This document shows positions 24,352 to 33,828 of a stretch of 64,000 bases of DNA, piece after piece. The stretch comes from Methylobacterium bullatum (lineage in GTDB: Bacteria > Pseudomonadota > Alphaproteobacteria > Rhizobiales > Beijerinckiaceae), in NCBI GenBank assembly GCA_902712845.1, contig LR743504.1, positions 3,322,001-3,386,000 on the forward strand, given 5' to 3'. Below the pieces are notes generated by a model, which was not told the DNA's origin, searched no databases, and saw only the letters and a list, made by a program, of their open reading frames with translations. How positions within the stretch are numbered: position 1 is the stretch's first letter; each line of letters begins with the position of its first letter. The position numbers were made by a program, and so were the translations under genes.

Positions 24352-25515
24352 TTACTCGGCGAGTTCGCGCATGACCTTGATCAGGTCCGACTTGCCCTCG
24401 AAGCCGATGCCCGGCAGTTCGGGCATGACGATGTGGCCGTCCTCGACCTTCACCCCGTCCGGGAAGCCGCCATAGGGCTGGAACAGGTCCGGGTAGCTCT
24501 CGTTGCCGCCCAGCCCGAGGCCGGCCGCGATGTTGAGCGACATCTGGTGACCGCCATGCGGGATGCAGCGCTTGGGCGACCAGCCGAACTGCTCCAGCAC
24601 GTCGAGGGTGCGGAGATACTCGACGAGGCCGTAGGAGAGGGCACAGTCGAACTGTAGGTAGTCGCGGTCGGGCCGCATGCCGCCGTAGCGCAGGAGGTTG
24701 CGGGCATCCTGGTGCGAGAACAGGTTCTCGCCGGTCGCCATCGGGCCGGGATAGAACTCGGAGATCGCGGCCTGCAGGGCGTAGTCGAGGGGATCGCCGA
24801 TCTCCTCGTACCAGAACAGCGGGTACTGGCGCAGCATCTTGGCGTAGGCGATGCCCTGTTCGAGGTTGAAGCGGCCGTTCACGTCGACGGCGAGCTGCGC
24901 CTGGGAGCCGATCTCCTTCAACACGGCCTCGATTCGGCGCTGGTCCTCCTCGATGGGCACGCCGCCGATCTTCATCTTCACGACGTTGTAGCCGCGGTCG
25001 AGGTAGCCGCGCATCTCGGCGCGCAGCTGGGTGTCGTCCTTGCCGGGATAGTAATAGCCGCCGGCCGCGTAGACGAAGACGCGCGGATTGGCCTCGACGC
25101 CCTTCTGCTCGGCGAGCATCCGGAACAGCGGCTTGCCGGCGATCTTGGCGGTGGCATCCCAGATCGCCATGTCGAGGGTGCCCACCGCCACCGAGCGTTC
25201 GCCGTGGCCGCCGGGCTTCTCGTTGGTCATCATCGCCGCCCAGAGCTTGTGCGGGTCGAGGTTGTCGCCGGCCTCGTTGAGGACGCTCTTGGGGTCGGCT
25301 TCGAGGATGCGGTTCTTGAAGCGCTCGCGGATGAGGCCGCCCTGGCCGTAGCGGCCGTTGGAGTTGAAGCCGTAGCCCACCACCCGGCGGCCGTCACGCT
25401 CCACGTCGGTGACCACGGCCACGAGGCTGGCGGTCATCTTCGAGAAGTCGATATAGGCGTTGCGGATGGGCGAGGAGATCGGCTTGGTGACCTCGCAGAC
25501 GTCGACGATACGCAT
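24352..25515 (-). CDS. tarD: D(-)-tartrate dehydratase (enolase superfamily)
   Basis: A 387-residue enzyme of the mandelate racemase/enolase superfamily that dehydrates D-tartrate to oxaloacetate with Mg. The sequence is very like the characterised Bradyrhizobium enzyme: ITKPISSPIRNAYIDF-type start (here VTKPISSPIRNAYIDFSKM), GYGFNSNGRYGQGGLIRERF, NEKPGGHGERSVAVGT, the catalytic VVKMKIGG lysine motif, metal-ligand strands (LAVDVNGRFN, WYEEIGDPLDY, MATGEN) and CIPHGGHQMSLNIAAGLGLGG with the general-base histidine. ATG at 25515 is chosen since MRIVDVCEVTKPIS is the family N-terminus. It lies 65 bp downstream of dctA in the same orientation. Confidence 0.93.
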   Translation of the reverse strand: MRIVDVCEVTKPISSPIRNAYIDFSKMTASLVAVVTDVERDGRRVVGYGFNSNGRYGQGGLIRERFKNRILEADPKSVLNEAGDNLDPHKLWAAMMTNEKPGGHGERSVAVGTLDMAIWDATAKIAGKPLFRMLAEQKGVEANPRVFVYAAGGYYYPGKDDTQLRAEMRGYLDRGYNVVKMKIGGVPIEEDQRRIEAVLKEIGSQAQLAVDVNGRFNLEQGIAYAKMLRQYPLFWYEEIGDPLDYALQAAISEFYPGPMATGENLFSHQDARNLLRYGGMRPDRDYLQFDCALSYGLVEYLRTLDVLEQFGWSPKRCIPHGGHQMSLNIAAGLGLGGNESYPDLFQPYGGFPDGVKVEDGHIVMPELPGIGFEGKSDLIKVMRELAE

Positions 25516-25580
25516 GTTGGCTCTCCTTGAGATGCGAAGGGATTTACGCAGGGGGGAAGGGACGAAAGCGGTCGGAAGGT

Positions 25581-26912
<1,332 letters not shown>

Positions 26913-27084
26913 GATCTATTTCCTCCTGATCTGCCACTTAGCGGGCAGCTTGATTAGTGATCCCTCTTGCGGGGCTTGATGTCGTCCTTACGCCTGGACA
27001 CCGTCGCTCGGCCAATGCCATGTTCGGTGCGCGCTATGCGCGGTCGGCATCGGGCTGGACGGGCTGACGGACACTGGCTGATCG

Positions 27085-27984
27085 ATGGATCTGGACTGGC
27101 TGAAGGACTTCCTCGCGCTGGCGGAGCAGAAGACGTTCTCACGCGCGGCCGAGGCGCGGAGCGTGACGCAGCCGGCCTTCAGCCGGCGCATCCGTGCCCT
27201 CGAGGATTGGGTCGGCACGCCCCTGTTCGCCCGTGGTCCGCAGGGGGCGGTGCTCACGCCGGCCGGGCTCGCCTTCCAGCCGGCGGCCCAGGACATGATG
27301 CGCAGCCTGGAGCGGGCACGACGCGACGCGCGGGAGGTGGGCGCCCGGGATACGGCGACGCTCTCCATCGCGGCGACCCACGCCCTGTCGTTCACGTTCT
27401 TTCCGAACTGGATCCGCGGCCTGATGCACCATCAGACGCTGGGCACCCTCAACCTGATCTCCGACAGCATGGAGGCCTGCGAAGCCATCATGCTCGCCGG
27501 CGAGGTCCACTTCCTGCTGTGCCACCATCACCCGGATGCCCGGACGCGCTTCGAAGCGGAGCGTTTTCCGAGCCTGTCCCTGGGCGACGACCTGCTGGTT
27601 CCCCTCTGCGCCCCCACCTCGGACGGAGGGCCGACCTGGTCGCTGCCGGGAACGCCGGAGGCGCCTCTGCCCTATCTGAGATACAGCCAGGCCTCGGGGC
27701 TCGGGCGTATCGTCGCGGCCTTCCCGGATCGCGAGCCGGCCCATTCGGCGACGGCGCTCACCTCTCATCTCGCGGCGACGCTCATGACAATGGCGCGGAA
27801 CGGACACGGCATCGCCTGGCTGCCGCAGACCCTGGCGGCCGAAGATCAGGCGCGCGGCAGGCTGGTGCGCGCCGGTCCGGACCGGTTCGACATCCCCATC
27901 GACATCAGGCTGTTCCGCTCCCTCGACTGCCGCAACGATGCGGCCGACCGGCTCTGGGACGTCCTCACCGAAGCCCGTGCGTGA
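27085..27984 (+). CDS. LysR family transcriptional regulator of the tartrate cluster
   Basis: A 299-residue LTTR. The N-terminal winged HTH (MDLDWLKDFLALAEQKTFSRAAEARSVTQPAFSRRIRALE) is at residues 1-62 and the effector domain spans about 90-295. Unlike usual effector domains it contains a run of aromatic and histidine residues (SFTFFPNWIRGLMHHQ, LLCHHHPDA). It is divergent from dctA with a 172-bp intergenic region, the standard LTTR arrangement, so it probably controls dctA-tarD-ttuC in response to tartrate or a C4 acid. ATG at 27085 matches the family start. Confidence 0.92.
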   Translation: MDLDWLKDFLALAEQKTFSRAAEARSVTQPAFSRRIRALEDWVGTPLFARGPQGAVLTPAGLAFQPAAQDMMRSLERARRDAREVGARDTATLSIAATHALSFTFFPNWIRGLMHHQTLGTLNLISDSMEACEAIMLAGEVHFLLCHHHPDARTRFEAERFPSLSLGDDLLVPLCAPTSDGGPTWSLPGTPEAPLPYLRYSQASGLGRIVAAFPDREPAHSATALTSHLAATLMTMARNGHGIAWLPQTLAAEDQARGRLVRAGPDRFDIPIDIRLFRSLDCRNDAADRLWDVLTEARA

Positions 27985-28153
27985 CCGGCGCCGGGGCCGG
28001 TCTCCATCCATGGACGGTTCCGCGTGAGCGCGAGCCTTTGGAAGCGAGGCCGCCGATCGGACCCCGACGATCCGAGACCGTCGGCCCCGTCAGGTTTCTC
28101 GGGGCTTTGCGCCCTCGGCGTCCTCGAGGGGGGGAGGGGGACGCCGCCTGGTA

Positions 28154-29287
28154 TCAGGCGGTCCGTTCGTCGGCCGGATGGGTGCGCAGCCGCATCGGGT
28201 CGTAGAACGGCGTCCGCACCACGTTGGCGACCAGCGGGCCGGTCTCGGTCTGCACCTCGACCTCGGTGCCGAGGGCGGAGAGCTCCGGTGGCAGGTGGGC
28301 GAGGCCGAGGGACTTCATCAGGTGGCGGCTGTAGGTGGTGCTGTTGACGGTGCCGACCTCGATTCCGTCCTTGAAGATCTTGGCACCCGGCGTCACCGCC
28401 TCGTGGTGCAGGATTTCGAGGCCGACCTGGCTGAAACGCTCGGTGCCCTTCCTCGCCAGCAGGGCGGCCTTGCCGCGAAAATCCGGCTTGTCGAGGTCGA
28501 CGGTCCAGGCCAGGCCCATTTCCCACGGCGTGGTGTCGGGCTTCGGCATGTCGAAGGGGAAGAACAGCAGGCCGCCCTCCACGCGCACGATGTCGAGGCA
28601 GTCCCAGGAGGCCGCCACGATGCCGAAGGGTTCGCCCGCCTGCATGATCGCGTCCCAGATGGCGACGGCGTCCTTGGCGGCGCAGAACACCTCGTAGCCG
28701 CGCTCGGCCGAGTAGCCGCCCCGCGCCAGGGACACGTCGCGACCGAACAGCGTCGTGCGGACATGCTCGAAATACTTGAGCGTCGGCAGGTCGAAGGGCG
28801 TGTGCGGCGCGAGGATGGCGAGGGCCAGCGGTCCCTGCAGCGACAGGATGTGGACGTCGTCGTCGCGGGCCGCCTCCACGGCGCGGCCTTCGGTGAATTC
28901 GGGAAGGACGTCTTCGAGGCTGCCGCCGCCATGCGAGACGCGGAAGGCCTGCGGCCCGTCGCGGTAGACCAGCACGTCGTCGATCAGGGAGCCGTTCTCG
29001 TCGACGATGTTGCTGATGGCGGACTTGCCCTGCGCGATCTTGCCGACGTCGCTGGTGAGCATCGCGTTTAGCATCGCTTCCGCGTCCGGACCGGAGACGT
29101 TGACGATGCGAAGGCCGGAGACGTCGAACAGGCCCGCCCGCGAGCGGACGATGGTGGTCTCCTCGTAGCGGTCGGTGCTGTAGGATTGGGGGATGGGCAT
29201 CCCGTTCCACTCGGCGTCGAGTGTCGAGCCCAAGGCCAGATGGCGTTCGTTGAGGGCCGACTGGCGGGGAAGGTCTTTGTAGCTCAT
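28154..29287 (-). CDS. GcvT-like folate-dependent aminomethyltransferase/demethylase (possible DmmD)
   Basis: A 377-residue protein of the T-protein/GCV_T family, whose members transfer a C1 group from an amine or sulfonium to tetrahydrofolate. It has RAGLFDVSGLRIVNVSGPDAEAML in the N-terminal domain, the catalytic region ENGSLIDDVLV with the Asp pair at 103-104, GGYSAERGYEVF, and the C-terminal barrel (VGLEILHHEAV...VGTVNSTTYS). It lies in the methylated-amine region, just downstream of an APC permease and about 3 kb from dmmABC on the other strand. In some marine bacteria a GcvT-like gene (dmmD) accompanies dmmABC, so a role in capturing the C1 unit from demethylation is likely, but this is inference. 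Confidence 0.8.
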   Translation of the reverse strand: MSYKDLPRQSALNERHLALGSTLDAEWNGMPIPQSYSTDRYEETTIVRSRAGLFDVSGLRIVNVSGPDAEAMLNAMLTSDVGKIAQGKSAISNIVDENGSLIDDVLVYRDGPQAFRVSHGGGSLEDVLPEFTEGRAVEAARDDDVHILSLQGPLALAILAPHTPFDLPTLKYFEHVRTTLFGRDVSLARGGYSAERGYEVFCAAKDAVAIWDAIMQAGEPFGIVAASWDCLDIVRVEGGLLFFPFDMPKPDTTPWEMGLAWTVDLDKPDFRGKAALLARKGTERFSQVGLEILHHEAVTPGAKIFKDGIEVGTVNSTTYSRHLMKSLGLAHLPPELSALGTEVEVQTETGPLVANVVRTPFYDPMRLRTHPADERTA

Positions 29288-29299
29288 GGCGGCTGTCCC

Positions 29300-29405
29300 T
29301 TAGAGCGCTCTCCGCCGAAGTGGATGCCGGTTCGGCGAAAAAGAGCGCGGCAAAACAAAGGCCTAGAGATGTGCCCCGACCCAACGTGGTCGGGCGCAGC
29401 TCTAG
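29300..29405. repeat. Palindromic repeat family E, copy 2, plus adjacent hairpin
   Basis: 29300-29349 reads TTAGAGCGCTCTCCGCCGAA then GTGGATGCCGGTTCGGCG and closes with AAGAGCGC, matching the copy at 7188. Next to it CTAGAGATGTGCCCCGACC (29363 onward) pairs with GGTCGGGCGCAGCTCTAG ending at 29405, followed on the plus strand by CGTTCCGTTTTTTG. That second hairpin with its T-run looks like an intrinsic terminator for plus-strand transcription, though both flanking genes read leftward. Confidence 0.65.
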
Positions 29406-29487
29406 CGTTCCGTTTTTTGATTGGACGGACTCTGTCTCGTCCCGTGCGCGGGCTGCCGGAGCTCACGGCCCCGGCAGCCCGGTTCGA

Positions 29488-31239
29488 TCACAGCTGGAAG
29501 AACCAGTTCGAGAGGAGGAGCACCACGACGCCGGCGGCCAGCGTCAGGTAGGGCAGGATTCCCGCCCGGCGGCGGCTCACCGCACCGTCGGGGCCAACAT
29601 GCAGGTCCTCGTACATCTCGGCCGGGAACTTGCCGCCGTCCTGGACATAGTGGCGGTAGCAGAAGACCGGGATGATCAGGGCGGCGGTGATCAGGCCGGC
29701 CCAGAGGGCGATCGGGTTCCAGACCTTCGCGCCCGCGCCCATGAAGATCACGTTCACGAAGGCGAAGACGCCGCCGAGCACCAGGACGAAGGTCGGTGCG
29801 CGGTAGGGGCGCGGGATATGCGCCGAGTCGATGCGGTGGATCCAGGCCGAGTTGAGGTTGAGGAAGTTGAAGATGATGTAGCCGCAATTCGACACGGCCA
29901 GGATGAAGAAGAAGCTCGTCGCATCGGCACAGGCGATCGCCAGGATCGCGAGGTTGAAGACGAGATCGGTCCACATCGCCCGCGTCGGGGCGCCATGCTC
30001 GTTCACGTGGCTGAGGTAGCGCGGCAGCCAGCCGTCGGCCGAGCCCTGGTAGAGGGTGCGCGAGGACCCCGCCATCGCCGTCATGATGCAGAGCACGAGG
30101 GCCAGGATCATCAGCATGACGAGGAAGTTCTCGACGATGGGACCGCCGCCGACCATGTGCGCCAGTGCTGCCGCCACGCCCGACCCGTCGACGATGGACG
30201 CTTCCAGCATCCCCTCGACGCCGAGCATGCTCTGGAAGGTGAAGGGCACGAGGGTGAACAGCAGGAGGCAGAGCAGGCCCGAATAGAAGATCGCCTTGAA
30301 CGTGTCCTTGGCGGGATCACGGAACTCGCTGGTGTAGCAGATCGCCGTCTCGAACCCGTAGGTCGACCAGGCCGCGATGAACATGCTGCCGAGGACCAGC
30401 GTCCAGCCCGTGATGTTCCAGGCACCCGGCGCGGGAGCGGCCGGCGCCGCGAGGGGGACGAGCGGAGAGAAGTTCTCCCAATTCACGCCGTGGATGAGCA
30501 GCGGAACCACGCCGACGATGAACATCGGGATGATGACGAGGAGACCGATATACTTCTGGACGTTCGCCGTTCCGAGGATACCGCGGTGCTGCACGGCGAA
30601 GACCGCGAGCATCAGGGCGGCGCCGATGAAGAAGGCCAGGTTGAGGGAGAGCGAGACCGGGCCGAGGGTGGTGGTGAACAGGGTCCAGCTGCGGATGCCG
30701 GGCGCCACGGCGGCGATGGCCGCCGTCACCTTGTCGGCATCGGCCATCTGCAGGGCGGCTCCGTTGGTGGCGAGCCATTGCACCACGGCCGGCGACGTGG
30801 CCGCGGGCTGCGGCGCCACCGCGTTGATGATGTAGGAGGCCGCGATGGAACAGCCGAGGGACAGGACCGGCGACCAGGCGAACCAGTTGCACCAGACCGA
30901 GAGGGGCGCCACCAGCTTGGTGTAGCGGACCCAGGCCGCGGCCCCGTAGACCGACGCGCCCCCCGACTTGTTCGGGAACAGGCCGGCGATCTCCGCATAG
31001 GTGAAGGACTGGATGAAGCCCATGATCATGGAGAGCGTCCAGATCAGGAAGGCGAGCTTGCCCGTATTGCCGGCAATGCCGCCCACCGAGAACAGGACGA
31101 GGGCGGGAACGCCGCTCGCGACCCAGAACGCGCCCGTCCAGTTGATGCTGCGATGCAGCTTGCCGTCTTCGACCGCCCCGGTGGCGGGGGACGTGAAGCC
31201 CGCCACGGGCTTTGCCGAGGATGCCAGTCCGGTACTCAT
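29488..31239 (-). CDS. APC superfamily amino acid/amine permease
   Basis: A 583-residue polytopic membrane protein with about 12 hydrophobic segments. The first helix region (FWVASGVPALVLFSVGGIAGNTG) and PNKSGGASVYGAAAWVRY carry the unwound-helix and loop motifs of amino acid-polyamine-organocation transporters. Later SMFIAAWSTYGFETAICYTSEFRDPAKD and SSRTLYQGSADGWLPRYLS match the family. The soluble N-terminus is about 40 residues. It is transcribed leftward, with the GcvT-like gene 200 bp downstream. The setting between GcvT-like and dmmABC genes suggests import of methylated amines, betaine-like compounds or glutamate derivatives; the substrate is not deducible. Confidence 0.88.
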   Translation of the reverse strand: MSTGLASSAKPVAGFTSPATGAVEDGKLHRSINWTGAFWVASGVPALVLFSVGGIAGNTGKLAFLIWTLSMIMGFIQSFTYAEIAGLFPNKSGGASVYGAAAWVRYTKLVAPLSVWCNWFAWSPVLSLGCSIAASYIINAVAPQPAATSPAVVQWLATNGAALQMADADKVTAAIAAVAPGIRSWTLFTTTLGPVSLSLNLAFFIGAALMLAVFAVQHRGILGTANVQKYIGLLVIIPMFIVGVVPLLIHGVNWENFSPLVPLAAPAAPAPGAWNITGWTLVLGSMFIAAWSTYGFETAICYTSEFRDPAKDTFKAIFYSGLLCLLLFTLVPFTFQSMLGVEGMLEASIVDGSGVAAALAHMVGGGPIVENFLVMLMILALVLCIMTAMAGSSRTLYQGSADGWLPRYLSHVNEHGAPTRAMWTDLVFNLAILAIACADATSFFFILAVSNCGYIIFNFLNLNSAWIHRIDSAHIPRPYRAPTFVLVLGGVFAFVNVIFMGAGAKVWNPIALWAGLITAALIIPVFCYRHYVQDGGKFPAEMYEDLHVGPDGAVSRRRAGILPYLTLAAGVVVLLLSNWFFQL

Positions 31240-31440
31240 GATTCAGATCTCCATTGGTCGTATCGAGGGTTCGGCCCGGATCGACCCGTGCCCTCGTCGA
31301 GGGTGTGGTCCCGGGGCGATGCGGTCCCGCGCGGTCCCGGCGGGGTCGAGGAGCACCCGGAGCATCGTCTGTGTCGGGGTGCCGCTCTCCCAGATGGACC
31401 GGCGCCGCAGAAGGTTTTCCGAAGGATGTTTCGAGTGTCC

Positions 31441-31507
31441 CTCACGAAACTCCCGCCGCACCGGCGTGCCCGGAGCGAGGAACGGTGCCGACCGGATGTT
31501 TCGTGAG
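31441..31507. repeat. 67-bp palindromic repeat family D, copy 1
   Basis: It starts CTCACGAAACTCCCG and ends GGATGTTTCGTGAG, so the outer 10 bp are perfect inverted repeats. A second 67-bp copy with the same ends and CGGTGC-containing middle lies at 42993-43059. Confidence 0.7.
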
Positions 31508-31689
31508 GAACTCTAATCTAGGGATGTGCTTGTCGAGGTATCGTCAACGACATGGATATCTCCCGTCCTTGCGGAGACGGTCACACGAAGTCTTTCCGGA
31601 TAGCCGGGGCGCCGCGACCGCCGGCACGCACCTGTCACGGGAGTCCGACACATCACGTCAGTGGAAGACTGCCGGTCGAACTCCTGAAA

Positions 31690-31714
31690 TTCTCTACAGG
31701 AATAATCATTTCTC
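31690..31714 (+). promoter_or_regulatory. TTCTC-N15-TTCTC motif, site A
   Basis: TTCTC at 31690-31694 and again at 31710-31714, exactly 20 bp apart (two helical turns). It lies about 450 bp upstream of the permease start and 500 bp upstream of dmmA. The same motif with identical spacing occurs before dmmA and before tmm. Confidence 0.45.
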
Positions 31715-32068
31715 TTCGGTTGAGCCGCTGTCAAGCGCTATTGCGGCTCCCCCCTCGGCGAACAGTGGAATTGCATCGAAATTTTCCATGAGATTTGATT
31801 TTCGGGCAGATGTGACCAGCAAATAGGCATGGATGCTTGCCGATTGCGGGCATCACGAGAGATCGGGCCGCGACGAGCCTTCTCGATTCGAGCGGATCAT
31901 CGACATGGCCTCTCGCTTTCGTGCGCGCGCCCTGCGACCCTGCGCATCTCGCACGGGATGTGCGGACCATGACGGCAGTGGGTGCCGAAACGATCGTCCG
32001 CCGCTCATCGAACCGGCATCCGCTCGATTGGCCGGGGCTCCTGTCGAAAACGGCGATTGACATTGTTG

Positions 32069-32101
32069 TTCTCTTGGAGAAAATGAAATTCTCTTAAAGA
32101 A
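32069..32101 (+). promoter_or_regulatory. TTCTC-N15-TTCTC motif, site B, upstream of dmmA
   Basis: TTCTC at 32069-32073 and 32089-32093. Here each half also reads as a partial palindrome, TTCTCTTGGAGAA (32069-32081) and TTCTCTTAAAGAA (32089-32101). It is centred about 130 bp before the dmmA ATG and is a likely operator for the dmm operon. Confidence 0.55.
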
Positions 32102-32215
32102 CCAGATTGCCGTGCAAGCAGGACGGGGCCGGCTTTGTCGAGGGGACCGAATTCGTCCCCTGGTTCGGCGCATTCCCCTCCGGCCGCCGCCCCGCCCATT
32201 GTCGAGTCGAGGTCG

Positions 32216-32785
32216 ATGTCAGATCAGTCCATCAAGAGCCGACCGGTCTATCAATCGCTGGCGATGGATCTGTCCGGGTTGCGCCACTTATTGGTGTCGG
32301 ATTCGCCCACCTATCGTTTCGATGCCCCGCCCGACAGGGAGGTGGAGGTCTGGTTCGTCGCGCCCCCCGACCAGGAGGGCCGGATCCTACCCGTCGGGAC
32401 CGTTCACGAACGAGGGTTCCGTTCGCCGAAACATCTCATCGATCGCCTCGACCATCGCCTCGCGCGGGAGCATATGGGTCTGCGGCTCTACGTGAGCGGG
32501 ACCGAGGACTTCCTATGGGATGTCTTCAACACGGCGCAGCGCGCGGGGATGACCAAGCAGGAGATCTTCCAGTGCCATTCCGGCACGCGGGCGCGGCGCG
32601 TGGCCTGCGTCCATTGCCGGACGTTCAATCACGGCGTGACGACCACCATCGTCCGATGCGAAGGCTGCGGCGCCAACCTGTTCGTGCGGGATCATTTCTC
32701 GCGGCGCCTGTCGGCCTTCATGGGCGTCAAGGTCGATGCCGAAGTCGCCGGCGAAGTCCCTCCGGCAGAGCAGGCCTATTCATGA
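32216..32785 (+). CDS. dmmA: Dimethylamine monooxygenase subunit DmmA
   Basis: A 189-residue subunit of the heme/Fe-S dimethylamine monooxygenase that converts dimethylamine to methylamine plus formaldehyde. The N-terminal part (SRPVYQSLAMDLSGLRHLLVSD...) is characteristic. The C-terminal part has a zinc-ribbon-like or metal-binding pattern with Cys131-x2-Cys134 and Cys148-x2-Cys151 (CVHC...CEGC). ATG at 32216 (MSDQSIKSRP) is preferred; a longer frame upstream adds non-homologous residues. The stop overlaps the dmmB start by 4 bp (ATGA). The following two genes are clear DmmB and DmmC homologues, which fixes the assignment. Confidence 0.85.
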   Translation: MSDQSIKSRPVYQSLAMDLSGLRHLLVSDSPTYRFDAPPDREVEVWFVAPPDQEGRILPVGTVHERGFRSPKHLIDRLDHRLAREHMGLRLYVSGTEDFLWDVFNTAQRAGMTKQEIFQCHSGTRARRVACVHCRTFNHGVTTTIVRCEGCGANLFVRDHFSRRLSAFMGVKVDAEVAGEVPPAEQAYS

Positions 32786-33735
32786 TCCTCGACGGCAAGC
32801 TGTCGGCGCGCGTCGCCGAGATCGAACTCCTGAACCCGACGCTGAAGCGGTTCCGCTTCGTTCCCGAGACTGGCGGGGTGTTTCCCACATCGCCGCCGGG
32901 GGCGCATGTCCTCGTCACCCTGCGGGGGCCGGACCGGGTCTGGCAGAACGCCTATTCGCTGGTGACGCCGCCCGATCAGCGCGATCACTACGCGATCGTC
33001 GTCCGCCGGGTTCCGGACTCGCGCGGCGGCTCCCACTTCCTGCACGACAGGCTCAAGATCGGTGACGCCGTCGAGCTGAGCGCGCCGGCCAGCCTGTTCC
33101 CGATCGCGTCGCTCGCCCGCAAGCACATACTGATCGCCGGCGGCATCGGCCTGACGCCGTTCCTGTCCTACCGGCCGGTCCTGGCGTCGCGCGGCGCCGC
33201 CTACGAACTGCATCAGTTCTGCGCCCCCGACGAGGTCGAGACCTTCCGGGCCCTGCTCGGTGACGATGCGGCGGGCGTCGACGTCCATGGCGTCGGACGG
33301 GGGGAGCGGCCGGATCTCGCCGCCATCCTCGCCGATCAGCCTCTCGGAACCCACGTCTATACCTGCGGGCCGCAAGGCCTGATGGATGCGGTCGAGGAAA
33401 CGGCGCGCGGCCGCGGCTGGACGCCGCATGCGATCCACCGCGAGAGTTTCGGCGGGGCCAAGGGCGGCGAGCCGTTCACCGTCACCCTGGCCCGGTCCGG
33501 CCGGTCGATCGCGGTCGGGGCGTCGCAGACCCTGCTCGAAGCGCTGGAGGGCGAAGGCATCGAGGCTCCGTGCCTCTGCCGGGGGGGCGCCTGCGGCGTC
33601 TGCCTCCTGCCCCTCGTGGACGGCATCCCCGATCACCGGGATCACGTCCTGTCCGATGCGGAGAAGGCGGAGGGGCGCCTCATCGCGACCTGCGTCTCCC
33701 GGGCCAGATCCGAGACCCTCGTGCTCGATTTTTAA
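32782..33735 (+). CDS. dmmB: Dimethylamine monooxygenase reductase subunit DmmB
   Basis: A 317-residue phthalate dioxygenase reductase/VanB-type protein. It has an FMN-binding barrel (residues 1-105, with QNAYSLVTPPD), an NAD-binding domain (HILIAGGIGLTPFLSY at 115-130, HVYTCGPQGLMDAV at 191-204), and a C-terminal plant-type [2Fe-2S] ferredoxin domain with ligands Cys266, Cys271, Cys274 and Cys304 (CRGGACGVC...TC). It passes electrons from NAD(P)H to the DmmC heme component. ATG at 32782 overlaps the dmmA stop. A truncated repeat B follows the stop immediately. Confidence 0.88.
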   Translation: MILDGKLSARVAEIELLNPTLKRFRFVPETGGVFPTSPPGAHVLVTLRGPDRVWQNAYSLVTPPDQRDHYAIVVRRVPDSRGGSHFLHDRLKIGDAVELSAPASLFPIASLARKHILIAGGIGLTPFLSYRPVLASRGAAYELHQFCAPDEVETFRALLGDDAAGVDVHGVGRGERPDLAAILADQPLGTHVYTCGPQGLMDAVEETARGRGWTPHAIHRESFGGAKGGEPFTVTLARSGRSIAVGASQTLLEALEGEGIEAPCLCRGGACGVCLLPLVDGIPDHRDHVLSDAEKAEGRLIATCVSRARSETLVLDF

Positions 33736-33815
33736 AGACCGGACGACCGCGCGGCGGCGGGCATCCGCCGAACGCGCCGATGCCGGCCATCGGCCGGGAT
33801 CGGTGCCGCTTGGTA
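33736..33815 (-). repeat. Truncated repeat family B copy between dmmB and dmmC
   Basis: AGACCGGACGACCGCGC, GCGGCGGCGGGCATCCGCCG and a final hairpin ending CGGTGCCGCTTGGTA match the reverse complement of the copy at 52899-53017, with one terminal hairpin missing. It begins directly after the dmmB stop and sits inside the operon, 14 bp before dmmC. Confidence 0.65.
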
Positions 33816-33828
33816 AAGGGAAGCTGAG

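Larger units (their letters stand above)
31240..32215. other. Long divergent intergenic region between permease and dmmA
   Basis: About 975 bp, with no convincing gene. It holds repeat D (31441-31507), an AT-rich patch (about 31680-31820) with motif site A, and motif site B near 32069. It must contain the promoters of the permease (leftward) and of dmmABC (rightward). Confidence 0.6.

Noticed and set aside
28135..28160. Another repeat B copy after the GcvT-like gene (TGATACC next to the stop)
   Set aside because: Only about seven bases match and no hairpin core follows.
31500..32170. Small genes in the permease-dmmA intergenic region
   Set aside because: Open frames there are short, lack ribosome binding sites and have Arg/Ser-rich translations typical of non-coding GC-rich DNA.
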